Of a stretch of DNA of 17,162 nucleotides, positions 7,521-13,250 are shown one piece after another. Each line of letters opens with the position of its first letter. Position 1 is the stretch's first letter. The position numbers and the translations under genes are program-made. This DNA is from CAVSUR01 sp052143655. Its GTDB lineage: Bacteria; Actinomycetota; Actinomycetes; Streptosporangiales; Streptosporangiaceae. The notes under the pieces are model-generated. The model worked only from the letters and a program-made list of their open reading frames with translations. It was not told the origin of the DNA and made no database searches. The stretch lies in NCBI GenBank assembly GCA_052143655.1, contig JBKQSL010000170.1, forward strand, positions 1-17,162. Reading direction: 5' to 3'.

Positions 7521-7879
7521 CGCAGACCCCCTTTCCGGCGCGAGCGACGCCTGCTGCGACCGCGGTACGCTGCGGTCATCCGGTGCCGGTGGCCCTGCTG
7601 CCGGACGGTTCCGGCCGGCGGCGGGCCGCCCGGCGGCGGCGCGCCGCCGGGCCCGGACTGGGAGCTTACAAGAGCGCCCGGCGCCGGCGGCCATCCGCCG
7701 GCCTGCGCCGCAGCGGCGGCACGGCAGCGGCGGCACGGCGGCCGTGCACGGCGGCGGCACGGCGGCGGCCTGATCAGGGTGGCCCGAAGAGGGCCCGGGC
7801 GGTGGTGAAATAGAGCCTGGACCTCGCCCGCCGCGCGGCACGAAGACTGGCCGCCGACGGCATCAGGAAAGGACCGGCC
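7521..7879. promoter_or_regulatory. Divergent intergenic region between purN and the Pro-rich membrane protein gene
   Basis: About 360 nt with no credible gene. It is extremely GC-rich and repetitive at 7711-7770. Tentative signals are a minus-strand TAAGCT with TG in front (7668-7663), which could be a -10 for purN. If so, the ATG at 7694 and the GTG at 7841 would lie outside the purN mRNA. A plus-strand TACGCT at about 7567-7572 and a TAGAGC at 7811-7816 are other TA-rich candidates. No matching -35 elements are visible, so all promoter calls here are weak. Confidence 0.35.
7711..7762. repeat. Iterated GCACGG motif with 14-bp tandem repeat and 12-bp palindrome
   Basis: A 14-bp unit, CAGCGGCGGCACGG, occurs twice in tandem at 7711-7724 and 7725-7738. 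GCACGG recurs at 7719, 7733, 7746 and 7757, spaced 14, 13 and 11 nt. The third copy is one half of a perfect 12-bp palindrome, GCCGTGCACGGC, at 7741-7752. The cluster lies between two divergently transcribed genes, where operators are expected. It may also be simple-sequence slippage in GC-rich DNA. Confidence 0.55.
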
Positions 7880-7882
7880 CTG
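7865..7882 (+). promoter_or_regulatory. Ribosome-binding site and probable CTG start codon
   Basis: AGGAAAGGA at 7865-7873 is followed by 6 nt and then CTG at 7880-7882, which opens the reading frame of the Pro-rich membrane protein. Upstream in frame there is a TAG at 7811 and no ATG, GTG or TTG between it and 7880. Downstream the first such codon is a TTG at 8162, which has no ribosome-binding site and would delete 94 residues of plausible coding sequence. CTG is therefore the best start in the sequence as given. Confidence 0.65.
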
Positions 7883-8872
7883 CCCGCCGAACAGACGCCC
7901 CAGGATCCGCCCGCTGCCGACCAGCCGCCGGCCCGCCTTCCCGGGCTGCCCCGGCTGTACTTTCCGGATCCGCCTGCCGGTACCGATCCGCAGCAGCCCG
8001 GGCCGGCCGGGCCGCAGCAGGCGGCGCCGGGCGATCCGCGGGCAGGAACGCCGTCCGAGCTGGGCCAGCACTGGCCCGGTCAGGCCGGGCCCGGCCAGCC
8101 GGGCAGTGACCAGCCGTGGAGCGGCCAGCCAGGCAGCGGCCAGCCAGGCAGCGGCCAGCCCTTGACCGGCCCGGCCGCGCCTGACCAGCAGGTCCGCGGC
8201 CCGGGCGGCCCGGGCGGCCCGGCCGCTCCCGGCCAGCAGCCGGATCCCGCGCAGTCGCCCTGGCCGCCTGCCCCGGGCCAGCAGCCGCCAGTTCCCGGCC
8301 AGGCCCCGTGGCCGCCCGGTCCCGGGCAGCACGGACAGCTGCCGCCGGGGCCGGACGGCCGCCCGGCGGGACCCCCGCAGGGGCAGCCGGGCGGTCCTGG
8401 GTGGCCGTGGGGTAACCGGCCGCCCCGCGGGCCGGCGCCCTATCAGGCCCGGCCGCGGCGCTCCTCGCCGCCGCAGCGAGAGGTGCAGCAGCGGGCGATC
8501 GCCGGCCTGGTCTTCGGGCTGCTCGCACTGCTCGGGCTGTTCGGCGTGGGCGGCAACCTGCACCGGGGCATCTACCTGGTGATCTTCAGCGTGGTGATCG
8601 GCCCGGCAGCATGCTGGCTGTGCATCGGCGCGATGCGCAAGGCACGCAAGAGCGCCACGATGCGGCCGCGCGGGGCGATCGCCGGGACGATCTTCGGCTC
8701 GCTGGCCTCGATGCTGGCCCTGTTCTTCCTGCTCACCTTCGCGCTGTTCGCCAGCCAGCTCACCCAGTACAGCAGGTGCCTGGCCACGGCGCAGACGCTG
8801 TCCGCGCAGCAGTCGTGCAGCAGCCAGTTCTACAAGGCCGTCGACGGCAAGATCGGTTCCGGTACCGGCTGA
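7880..8872 (+). CDS. Pro/Gln-rich N-terminus, three-TM membrane protein (DUF4190-like)
   Basis: Function unknown. Read from CTG at 7880 the product is 330 residues. Residues 1 to about 195 are a disordered Pro/Gly/Gln region with PGQ-type repeats, presumably cytoplasmic. Three hydrophobic segments follow at about 206-223, 230-252 and 266-292, separated by a basic loop (MRKARKSATMRPRG). A short polar tail contains two cysteines. The layout, with the second segment-loop-AIAGTIFGS arrangement, resembles DUF4190-type actinobacterial membrane proteins. The N-terminal part is real coding sequence: the frame is continuous, composition matches the rest, and the repeats are in frame. The gene is on the opposite strand to its neighbours, divergent from purN and convergent with perM. 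In M. tuberculosis a Pro-rich membrane protein (Rv0954) also lies next to perM, which suggests, but does not prove, the same family. Confidence 0.75.
   Translation: MPAEQTPQDPPAADQPPARLPGLPRLYFPDPPAGTDPQQPGPAGPQQAAPGDPRAGTPSELGQHWPGQAGPGQPGSDQPWSGQPGSGQPGSGQPLTGPAAPDQQVRGPGGPGGPAAPGQQPDPAQSPWPPAPGQQPPVPGQAPWPPGPGQHGQLPPGPDGRPAGPPQGQPGGPGWPWGNRPPRGPAPYQARPRRSSPPQREVQQRAIAGLVFGLLALLGLFGVGGNLHRGIYLVIFSVVIGPAACWLCIGAMRKARKSATMRPRGAIAGTIFGSLASMLALFFLLTFALFASQLTQYSRCLATAQTLSAQQSCSSQFYKAVDGKIGSGTG
8123..8160 (+). repeat. 15-bp tandem repeat encoding GQPGS units
   Basis: GGCCAGCCAGGCAGC occurs at 8123-8137 and 8138-8152, with a partial third copy at 8153-8160. It encodes Gly-Gln-Pro-Gly-Ser repeats in the disordered N-terminus of the membrane protein. 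The unit is a multiple of three, so copy-number change would keep the frame. Confidence 0.85.
8198..8224 (+). repeat. 9-bp tandem repeat encoding Gly-Pro-Gly units
   Basis: GGCCCGGGC is repeated at 8198-8206 and 8207-8215, with a third copy changed at one base at 8216-8224. It lies in the same Pro-rich segment of the membrane protein. Confidence 0.8.
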
Positions 8873-8916
8873 CCCGGCGCTGGTCCGGGCTGACGCCACG
8901 CTGACCGCGGCGGGCA

Positions 8917-8931
8917 CCGGGCTGACCCCGG
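8917..8931. terminator. Small inverted repeat in the convergent gap
   Basis: CCGGG and CCCGG arms with a 5-nt loop lie in the 64-nt gap between the convergent membrane protein gene and perM. A terminator is expected here, but the stem is short and no U-run is present on either strand. Confidence 0.25.
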
Positions 8932-8936
8932 GGCGG

Positions 8937-10325
8937 CTAAGGCCGCGGCAGGGGCCCGGCCGGCCCCGTCGGGGGCGGGCTGGCGTCATCGGCGGCCCCG
9001 TCGTCCGCCCACGGGTCAAGGTAGATCAGGTGGCCGTCGTCGTCAGCGCCGGGCGGGTCCAGGTCTGGTGGCCACCCGGTGTCCGCCCGCCGGCCCGGCT
9101 GGGCGGCCGGCCGGGGCTGGCCGCGGAAGCGCAGCCAGTTAGCGGCCCCGGCGCTGACCGCCGCGGCGATCCCCAGTTCCAGGGCTGCGACCAGCCCGAC
9201 CTGCCAGCCGGACGGCCCTACCTCCGCCAGCCGGCCGTCGCCGAGCGGGCCGCCGGCGAAAGCGGCCAGGATGCCCAGGATGCAGCCGGCCAGCGCCCCG
9301 CTGAGGAAGCCCCACAGCGGGGCCATCTCCAGGACCGGGGACGGCGCGGCCCGGGCCAGCAGCGCGCCGCCGACCGCCCCCGCCAGGTACGGTACCGCGA
9401 GCACCAGCGCGAGCAGCACGAGCGGCAGGCCGGAGTGCAGCCCGGACGGCAGCGCCGCCAGCATGGGGAACTGCGGCAGCGAGCCGAGCGCCGAGCCGGT
9501 CGGCGCGACCGTGGTGCCGGTCCCGAACGCGAACCCGGGGCCCACCGTGAACGAGATTGCCCAGATAACCGCGTTGGGCAGATAGCCGAGCTGGGCCAGC
9601 AGCAGCAGCCCGGTGCCGACCGTGCCGGGGTCCAGGGCGGCGGTGGCCGCGCTGACCGCGTGCAGGTGCGCGCCCAGGCAGACGCCGGTCAGTATCGCGC
9701 CGACCGCGGCAAGCACCGCGAGCGAGCCGATGGCACCGGCGATGACCGACCGGAGCCGGACCGGCAGCAGGCCGGTGAGCTGCGACCACGGGGCCAGCGC
9801 GCGGAGGCCGCCGAGACCGCCCGCGGTCAGCGCCAGCGCGAACCCGGCGGCGGCCGCCTGCAGCACCGAGGGCGCCAGGTGCGCCGACCGGCTCGCCAGG
9901 GCCAGCCCGGCGGCCAGCACGCCGTAGGGGGCCGCCAGCGCCAGCGCCGCGTAGCCCGCGTGCCGCAGCCGGGTCACTCCGGCCGAGCGCACCGTCCAGC
10001 GGCCGGCCCGCCACAGCAGCGCTCCCGGCAGCAGCACCAGGCCGAGCGGAAGCATCCCGATCCGGCCCGCGCCGTGCAGCGCGAAGCCGACATGGTGGCC
10101 GATCAGCCAGAGCGCCGCAGCCGCGCGCAGCACGCCGGTCAGCCCGGTGCCGCCGTGCGGGGCGGCGATCCACCCGATCAGCACCAGCAGGGTCAGGATG
10201 ACCAGCCCGACCGCGGCCGCCGCGCAGGCGCCGATCGCGCCGGCGACGGGAATCGGGCGGACGTTCTCTGGCTCGGCCGTATCGCGCCGGGCCGCGGGCC
10301 GGTCACCCAGAACCGAGGTAAACAC
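8937..10325 (-). CDS. perM: DUF6350 integral membrane protein, PerM-like
   Basis: A 462-residue polytopic membrane protein. PerM of M. tuberculosis (Rv0955) is linked to cell division and persistence; the biochemical role is not settled. A polar N-terminus of about 25 residues precedes PIPVAGAIGACAAAAVG, the typical start of the first membrane segment. Roughly ten hydrophobic segments follow up to about residue 395. Conserved-looking features include the GYLPNAVIWAISFTVGPGF loop (split over about residues 245-263), then FGTGTTVAP. The C-terminal 60 or so residues are acidic and Pro-rich, probably cytoplasmic. It lies 98 nt downstream of sucD on the same strand, matching the conserved sucCD-perM-purN order. 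The GTG start at 10325 has only a weak upstream GGAT. The family call comes from domain pattern plus synteny. Confidence 0.8.
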   Translation of the reverse strand: MFTSVLGDRPAARRDTAEPENVRPIPVAGAIGACAAAAVGLVILTLLVLIGWIAAPHGGTGLTGVLRAAAALWLIGHHVGFALHGAGRIGMLPLGLVLLPGALLWRAGRWTVRSAGVTRLRHAGYAALALAAPYGVLAAGLALASRSAHLAPSVLQAAAAGFALALTAGGLGGLRALAPWSQLTGLLPVRLRSVIAGAIGSLAVLAAVGAILTGVCLGAHLHAVSAATAALDPGTVGTGLLLLAQLGYLPNAVIWAISFTVGPGFAFGTGTTVAPTGSALGSLPQFPMLAALPSGLHSGLPLVLLALVLAVPYLAGAVGGALLARAAPSPVLEMAPLWGFLSGALAGCILGILAAFAGGPLGDGRLAEVGPSGWQVGLVAALELGIAAAVSAGAANWLRFRGQPRPAAQPGRRADTGWPPDLDPPGADDDGHLIYLDPWADDGAADDASPPPTGPAGPLPRP

Positions 10326-10381
10326 GACATCCAGCCTGGCAACCGCCGGCGCCGCCGGCTGGGAGGCGCGCCGGCCCGCGG

Positions 10382-10395
10382 CGCCGGGCCCGGCG
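10382..10395. repeat. 14-bp perfect palindrome between sucD and perM
   Basis: CGCCGGGCCCGGCG lies in the 98-nt interval, about 30 nt past the sucD stop. It could form a small hairpin. In DNA this GC-rich such palindromes arise easily, and no U-run follows. Confidence 0.3.
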
Positions 10396-10423
10396 AGGCC
10401 GGAGCCGCGGGGGGCGGCCCGGC

Positions 10424-11320
10424 TTAGCTGGCCGCGCCGCCCGCCAGCAGCTCGCGGGCCAGGGCGGCCGTCTCGCTGGGGGTCCGGCCGACCCGGACGC
10501 CGACCTTCTCCAGGGCCTCCTTCTTGGCCTGCGCGGTGCCGGCCGAGCCGGAGATGATCGCGCCGGCGTGGCCCATGGTCTTGCCCTCGGGCGCGGTGAA
10601 GCCCGCCACGTAGGCGACCACTGGCTTGGTGATGCTCCGCTCGATGTAAGCGGCCGCCCGCTCCTCGGCGTCACCGCCGATCTCGCCGATCATCACGACC
10701 GCCTCGGTCTGCGGATCGGTCTCGAACGCCGCCAGGCAGTCGATGTGCGTCGTGCCGACGATCGGGTCGCCGCCGATCCCCACGCAGGTGGAGAAGCCGA
10801 TGTCGCGCAGCTCATACATCATCTGGTAGGTCAGTGTCCCGGACTTGGACACCAGGCCGATCCGGCCCTGGGTGGTGATGTCGGCCGGGATGATGCCGGC
10901 GTTCGACTGGCCCGGCGACGCGACCCCGGGGCAGTTCGGGCCGACGATCCGGGTCGCGGCGCCGCGGGCCTGCGCGTAGGCGAAGAACTCGGCGGTGTCG
11001 TGCACGGGCACGCCCTCGGTGATGACCACCAGCAGCGGGATGCCCGCGTCGATGGCCTCGATCGCGGCGGCCTTGGTGCCGGCCGGCGGCACGAACATCA
11101 CCGAGACGTCCGCGCCGGTGGCGGCCATCGCGTCGGCCACGGTGCCGAATACCGGCACCTGCTCGCCGGCCAGCTCCACGTGCTGGCCGACCTTGCGCGG
11201 GTTGGTGCCGCCGACGACCTTGGCGCCCGCGGCGATCATCCGCGCCCCGTGCCGGCGGCCCTCGGAGCCGGTGATGCCCTGGACGACGATCCGGCTCTCG
11301 CTAGTCAGGAAGATCGCCAT
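10424..11320 (-). CDS. sucD: Succinyl-CoA synthetase (ADP-forming type) alpha subunit
   Basis: CoA-binding, phosphohistidine-bearing subunit of the TCA-cycle enzyme that converts succinyl-CoA to succinate with nucleotide phosphorylation. The 298-residue product has the CoA-site ITGSEGRRHGARMI (about 16-29), GTNPRKVG (38-45), MFVPPAGTKAA, ITEGVPVHD, the GPNCPG motif and SKSGTLTYQMMYEL. The phosphorylated His251 is in GKTMGHAGAIISG. The length is normal. The ATG at 11320 is one base after the sucC stop, with GGGAGC at a good distance inside the sucC end, so translation is probably coupled. Confidence 0.98.
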   Translation of the reverse strand: MAIFLTSESRIVVQGITGSEGRRHGARMIAAGAKVVGGTNPRKVGQHVELAGEQVPVFGTVADAMAATGADVSVMFVPPAGTKAAAIEAIDAGIPLLVVITEGVPVHDTAEFFAYAQARGAATRIVGPNCPGVASPGQSNAGIIPADITTQGRIGLVSKSGTLTYQMMYELRDIGFSTCVGIGGDPIVGTTHIDCLAAFETDPQTEAVVMIGEIGGDAEERAAAYIERSITKPVVAYVAGFTAPEGKTMGHAGAIISGSAGTAQAKKEALEKVGVRVGRTPSETAALARELLAGGAAS

Positions 11321-11321
11321 G

Positions 11322-12518
11322 TCATGCTCCCGTCGCGGCCGCAGCGGCCAGCTCGGCGGCGCGCCGCGCCGCGTCGTCCATGGTGCCTACCTGCTCGATG
11401 GCGGCGATGCCCGCCGCGTCGAGGATGCGCCGTCCCTCGGCGGCGTTATTGCCGTCCAGCCGGACCACGAGCGGATGGGTGAGCGACTCGCCGCGCTCGG
11501 CCAGCATCCCGACCGCCGACACGATGCCGTTCGCGACCGCGTCGCAGGAGGTGATGCCGCCGAAGACGTTGACCAGGACGCTGCGCACGGACGGGTCGGA
11601 CAGCACGATGTCCAGGCCGTCGGCCATCACCTCGGCCGAGGCGCCGCCGCCGATGTCGAGGAAGTTGGCCGGCCGGATGCCGCCGAAGGACTCCCCGGCG
11701 TACGCCACCACGTCCAGGGTGGACATCACAAGACCGGCGCCGTTGCCGATGATGCCGACCTCGCCGTCCAGCTTCACGTAGTTGAGGTGCCGGGACTTGG
11801 CCCGGGCCTCCAGCGGGTCACCGGTCTGCGCGGCGGCGAACCGGTCGTGCCGGTTCCGGAAGGACGCGTTGTCGTCCAGGGTGACCTTGGCGTCCAGCGC
11901 GATGACGTCGCCGCCGCCGGTGAAGACCAGCGGGTTGACCTCGACCAGGGTCGCGTCTTCCTCGGTGAACACGGTCCACAGCTTCTCGGCCAGTGCGGCC
12001 GCCCCAGCCAGCGCCTCCGGCGGCAGGCCGCCCGCGGTGACGATCTCCCGCGCCTTCGCCGCGTCGACGCCGGTCAGCGGATCCACTGCGATCCTCGCCA
12101 GCGCATCCGGGCTCTCCTTGGCGACGACCTCGATCTCCACGCCGCCCTGCACCGAGCACATCGACAGGAACGCCCGGTCGGCCCGGTCGACCAGGAACGA
12201 CAGGTAGTACTCCTGGGCGATGTCCACATCCTGAGCGATCAGCACCGAGTGCACGGTGTGGCCCTTGATGTCCATGCCGAGGATCTTCGCTGCCTTAGCC
12301 GCGGCCTCATCCGGGTCGCTGGCCAGCTTCACCCCGCCGGCCTTGCCCCGGCCGCCGGTTTTCACCTGTGCCTTGATCACCACGCTCGGCTGGCCGGCCG
12401 CGGCAAACTCGGCCGCGATCGCGCGGGCCTCCTCCACCGTGTGCGCGACCCTGCCGGGCTGGATCGGCACGCCGTATTCCGCGAATAGCTCTTTCGCCTG
12501 GTACTCGAACAGGTCCAC
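11322..12518 (-). CDS. sucC: Succinyl-CoA synthetase beta subunit
   Basis: ATP-grasp subunit that binds nucleotide and carries the succinate site. The 398-residue product opens with DLFEYQAKELFAEYGVPI. It has the ATP-grasp loop KAQVKTGGRGKAGGVKLA (about 49-66), VEVNPL and ALDAKVTLDDNA for metal and nucleotide binding, FLDIGGGA, and NVFGGITSCDAVANGIV close to the phosphate transfer site. The GTG start at 12518 is set by homology, with AGGACGGA just upstream. It forms a tight pair with sucD. About 148 nt with two hairpins separate it from the cobalamin-binding gene upstream, so it may have its own promoter. Confidence 0.98.
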   Translation of the reverse strand: MDLFEYQAKELFAEYGVPIQPGRVAHTVEEARAIAAEFAAAGQPSVVIKAQVKTGGRGKAGGVKLASDPDEAAAKAAKILGMDIKGHTVHSVLIAQDVDIAQEYYLSFLVDRADRAFLSMCSVQGGVEIEVVAKESPDALARIAVDPLTGVDAAKAREIVTAGGLPPEALAGAAALAEKLWTVFTEEDATLVEVNPLVFTGGGDVIALDAKVTLDDNASFRNRHDRFAAAQTGDPLEARAKSRHLNYVKLDGEVGIIGNGAGLVMSTLDVVAYAGESFGGIRPANFLDIGGGASAEVMADGLDIVLSDPSVRSVLVNVFGGITSCDAVANGIVSAVGMLAERGESLTHPLVVRLDGNNAAEGRRILDAAGIAAIEQVGTMDDAARRAAELAAAAATGA

Positions 12519-12552
12519 TCGGGTCCGTCCTATGCGCTCGCTGCTGTTGTCA

Positions 12553-12618
12553 CCTGCTCTGCCGCAGGCGCGGCCTGCTCAGCAGCGGCCTTCCGCCGCC
12601 GGCTGCGCAGGCAGCCTA
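12553..12618 (-). promoter_or_regulatory. Tandem hairpins and possible -10 element upstream of sucC
   Basis: A 40-nt hairpin at 12573-12612 has GCCTGC/GCAGGC outer arms, a CAGC/GCTG middle and a GCGGC/GCCGC inner stem around a CTTCC loop, about 15 pairs. A second, smaller one follows in the sucC direction, with CCTGC at 12553 and GCAGG at 12564. On the minus strand TAGGCT at 12618-12613 resembles an actinobacterial -10, although no -35 is visible. The large hairpin could terminate the upstream transcript or sit in the sucC leader. No U-run follows it. Confidence 0.45.
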
Positions 12619-12666
12619 GTGCCGTGCGGCCGCGGCGCCGGAGCCGGGTCCCGCCCGGCCGGCGTC

Positions 12667-13080
12667 TCACGCCTTTGCTCGCTGGGCAGCCGTTCCCAGC
12701 TCGGTGCGGACCCAGTCCACGATGTCCTGGGTCGGGGCACCGGGGGTGAAGATCCTCGCCACGCCCAACTCGGTCAGCTCAGCGATGTCGGCAGCGGGAA
12801 TGATGCCGCCGCCGAATACGACGATGTCGCCGGCTCCGCGCTCCGCGAGCAGGCCCAGGACCTTGCGGAACAGGGTCATGTGCGCGCCCGACAGCACCGA
12901 CAGGCCGATCGCGTCCGCGTCCTCCTGCACGGCGGCGGCGACGATCTGCTCGGGCGTCTGGTGCAGCCCGGTGTAGATGACCTCAACGCCGGCGTCGCGC
13001 AGCGCCCGCGCGACCACTTTCGCCCCGCGATCATGGCCGTCCAGGCCTGGCTTGGCGATGACGACCCTGATGGTGCTCAC
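12667..13080 (-). CDS. Free-standing cobalamin-binding subunit of an acyl-CoA mutase (IcmB/MCM C-domain-like)
   Basis: A 137-residue B12-binding Rossmann-like domain that would form a carbon-skeleton mutase with a separate TIM-barrel subunit not in this window. It has the base-off signature Asp14-x-His16-x2-Gly19 (PGLDGHDRGAKVVARAL), SVLSGAHM (61-68) and VFGGGIIP (88-95). These match the methylmalonyl-CoA, isobutyryl-CoA and related mutase group. The GTG at 13080 is preceded by GGGAGGAG at proper spacing and begins at the first conserved strand. An upstream GTG at 13134 has its G-rich site directly touching it and would add 18 non-conserved residues, so it was not chosen. Placement beside sucCD fits production of succinyl-CoA, and icmB genes lie near sucCD in Streptomyces. 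The substrate cannot be fixed from this subunit. Confidence 0.88.
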   Translation of the reverse strand: MSTIRVVIAKPGLDGHDRGAKVVARALRDAGVEVIYTGLHQTPEQIVAAAVQEDADAIGLSVLSGAHMTLFRKVLGLLAERGAGDIVVFGGGIIPAADIAELTELGVARIFTPGAPTQDIVDWVRTELGTAAQRAKA

Positions 13081-13140
13081 GATGCTCCTCCCGACCTGGC
13101 GTGCCACGCGGCCGGCGGGCCGGGCGCGCAACACCTCCTC

Positions 13141-13167
13141 CGGCAGCGTAACCCCAACCGGCTGCCG
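13141..13167. terminator. 7-bp inverted repeat between pcrA and the cobalamin-binding gene
   Basis: CGGCAGC at 13141-13147 and GCTGCCG at 13161-13167 form a perfect 7-bp stem with a 13-nt loop. It is about 85-110 nt beyond the pcrA stop and about 60 nt before the cobalamin-binding gene. It could terminate pcrA transcription or control the next gene. No U-run is present. Confidence 0.4.
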
Positions 13168-13222
13168 AGCATCAGCCGCCAGTCAGCCCGGATCCTGGCC
13201 CGCCAGGCGGCCTGTCATGACT

Positions 13223-13249
13223 GCCGCGAAGGCCGCGAAGGCCGCGAAG
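13223..13249. repeat. Three tandem copies of a 9-bp unit after the pcrA stop
   Basis: GCCGCGAAG is repeated exactly three times at 13223-13231, 13232-13240 and 13241-13249, ending one base before the pcrA stop codon (13251-13253 on the minus strand). It is outside the reading frame as read. It is probably slippage-derived. Confidence 0.85.
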
Positions 13250-13250
13250 G

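Noticed and set aside
7521..7841. A 107-residue N-terminal extension of PurN from the GTG at 7841
   Set aside because: It is low-complexity Pro/Ala/Arg, has no ribosome-binding site, is absent from known PurN proteins and spans a repetitive divergent promoter region.
7337..9019. A 560-codon minus-strand open frame antisense to the Pro-rich membrane protein
   Set aside because: The product is Arg/Ala/Gly-rich without motifs, while the plus strand carries clear membrane segments and in-frame repeats. Only its ATG at 7579 is mentioned, as an alternative for purN.
13081..13134. Upstream GTG start of the cobalamin-binding gene
   Set aside because: Its G-rich site touches the start codon, and the added 18 residues are not part of the domain. 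The GTG at 13080 has a well-spaced GGGAGGAG.
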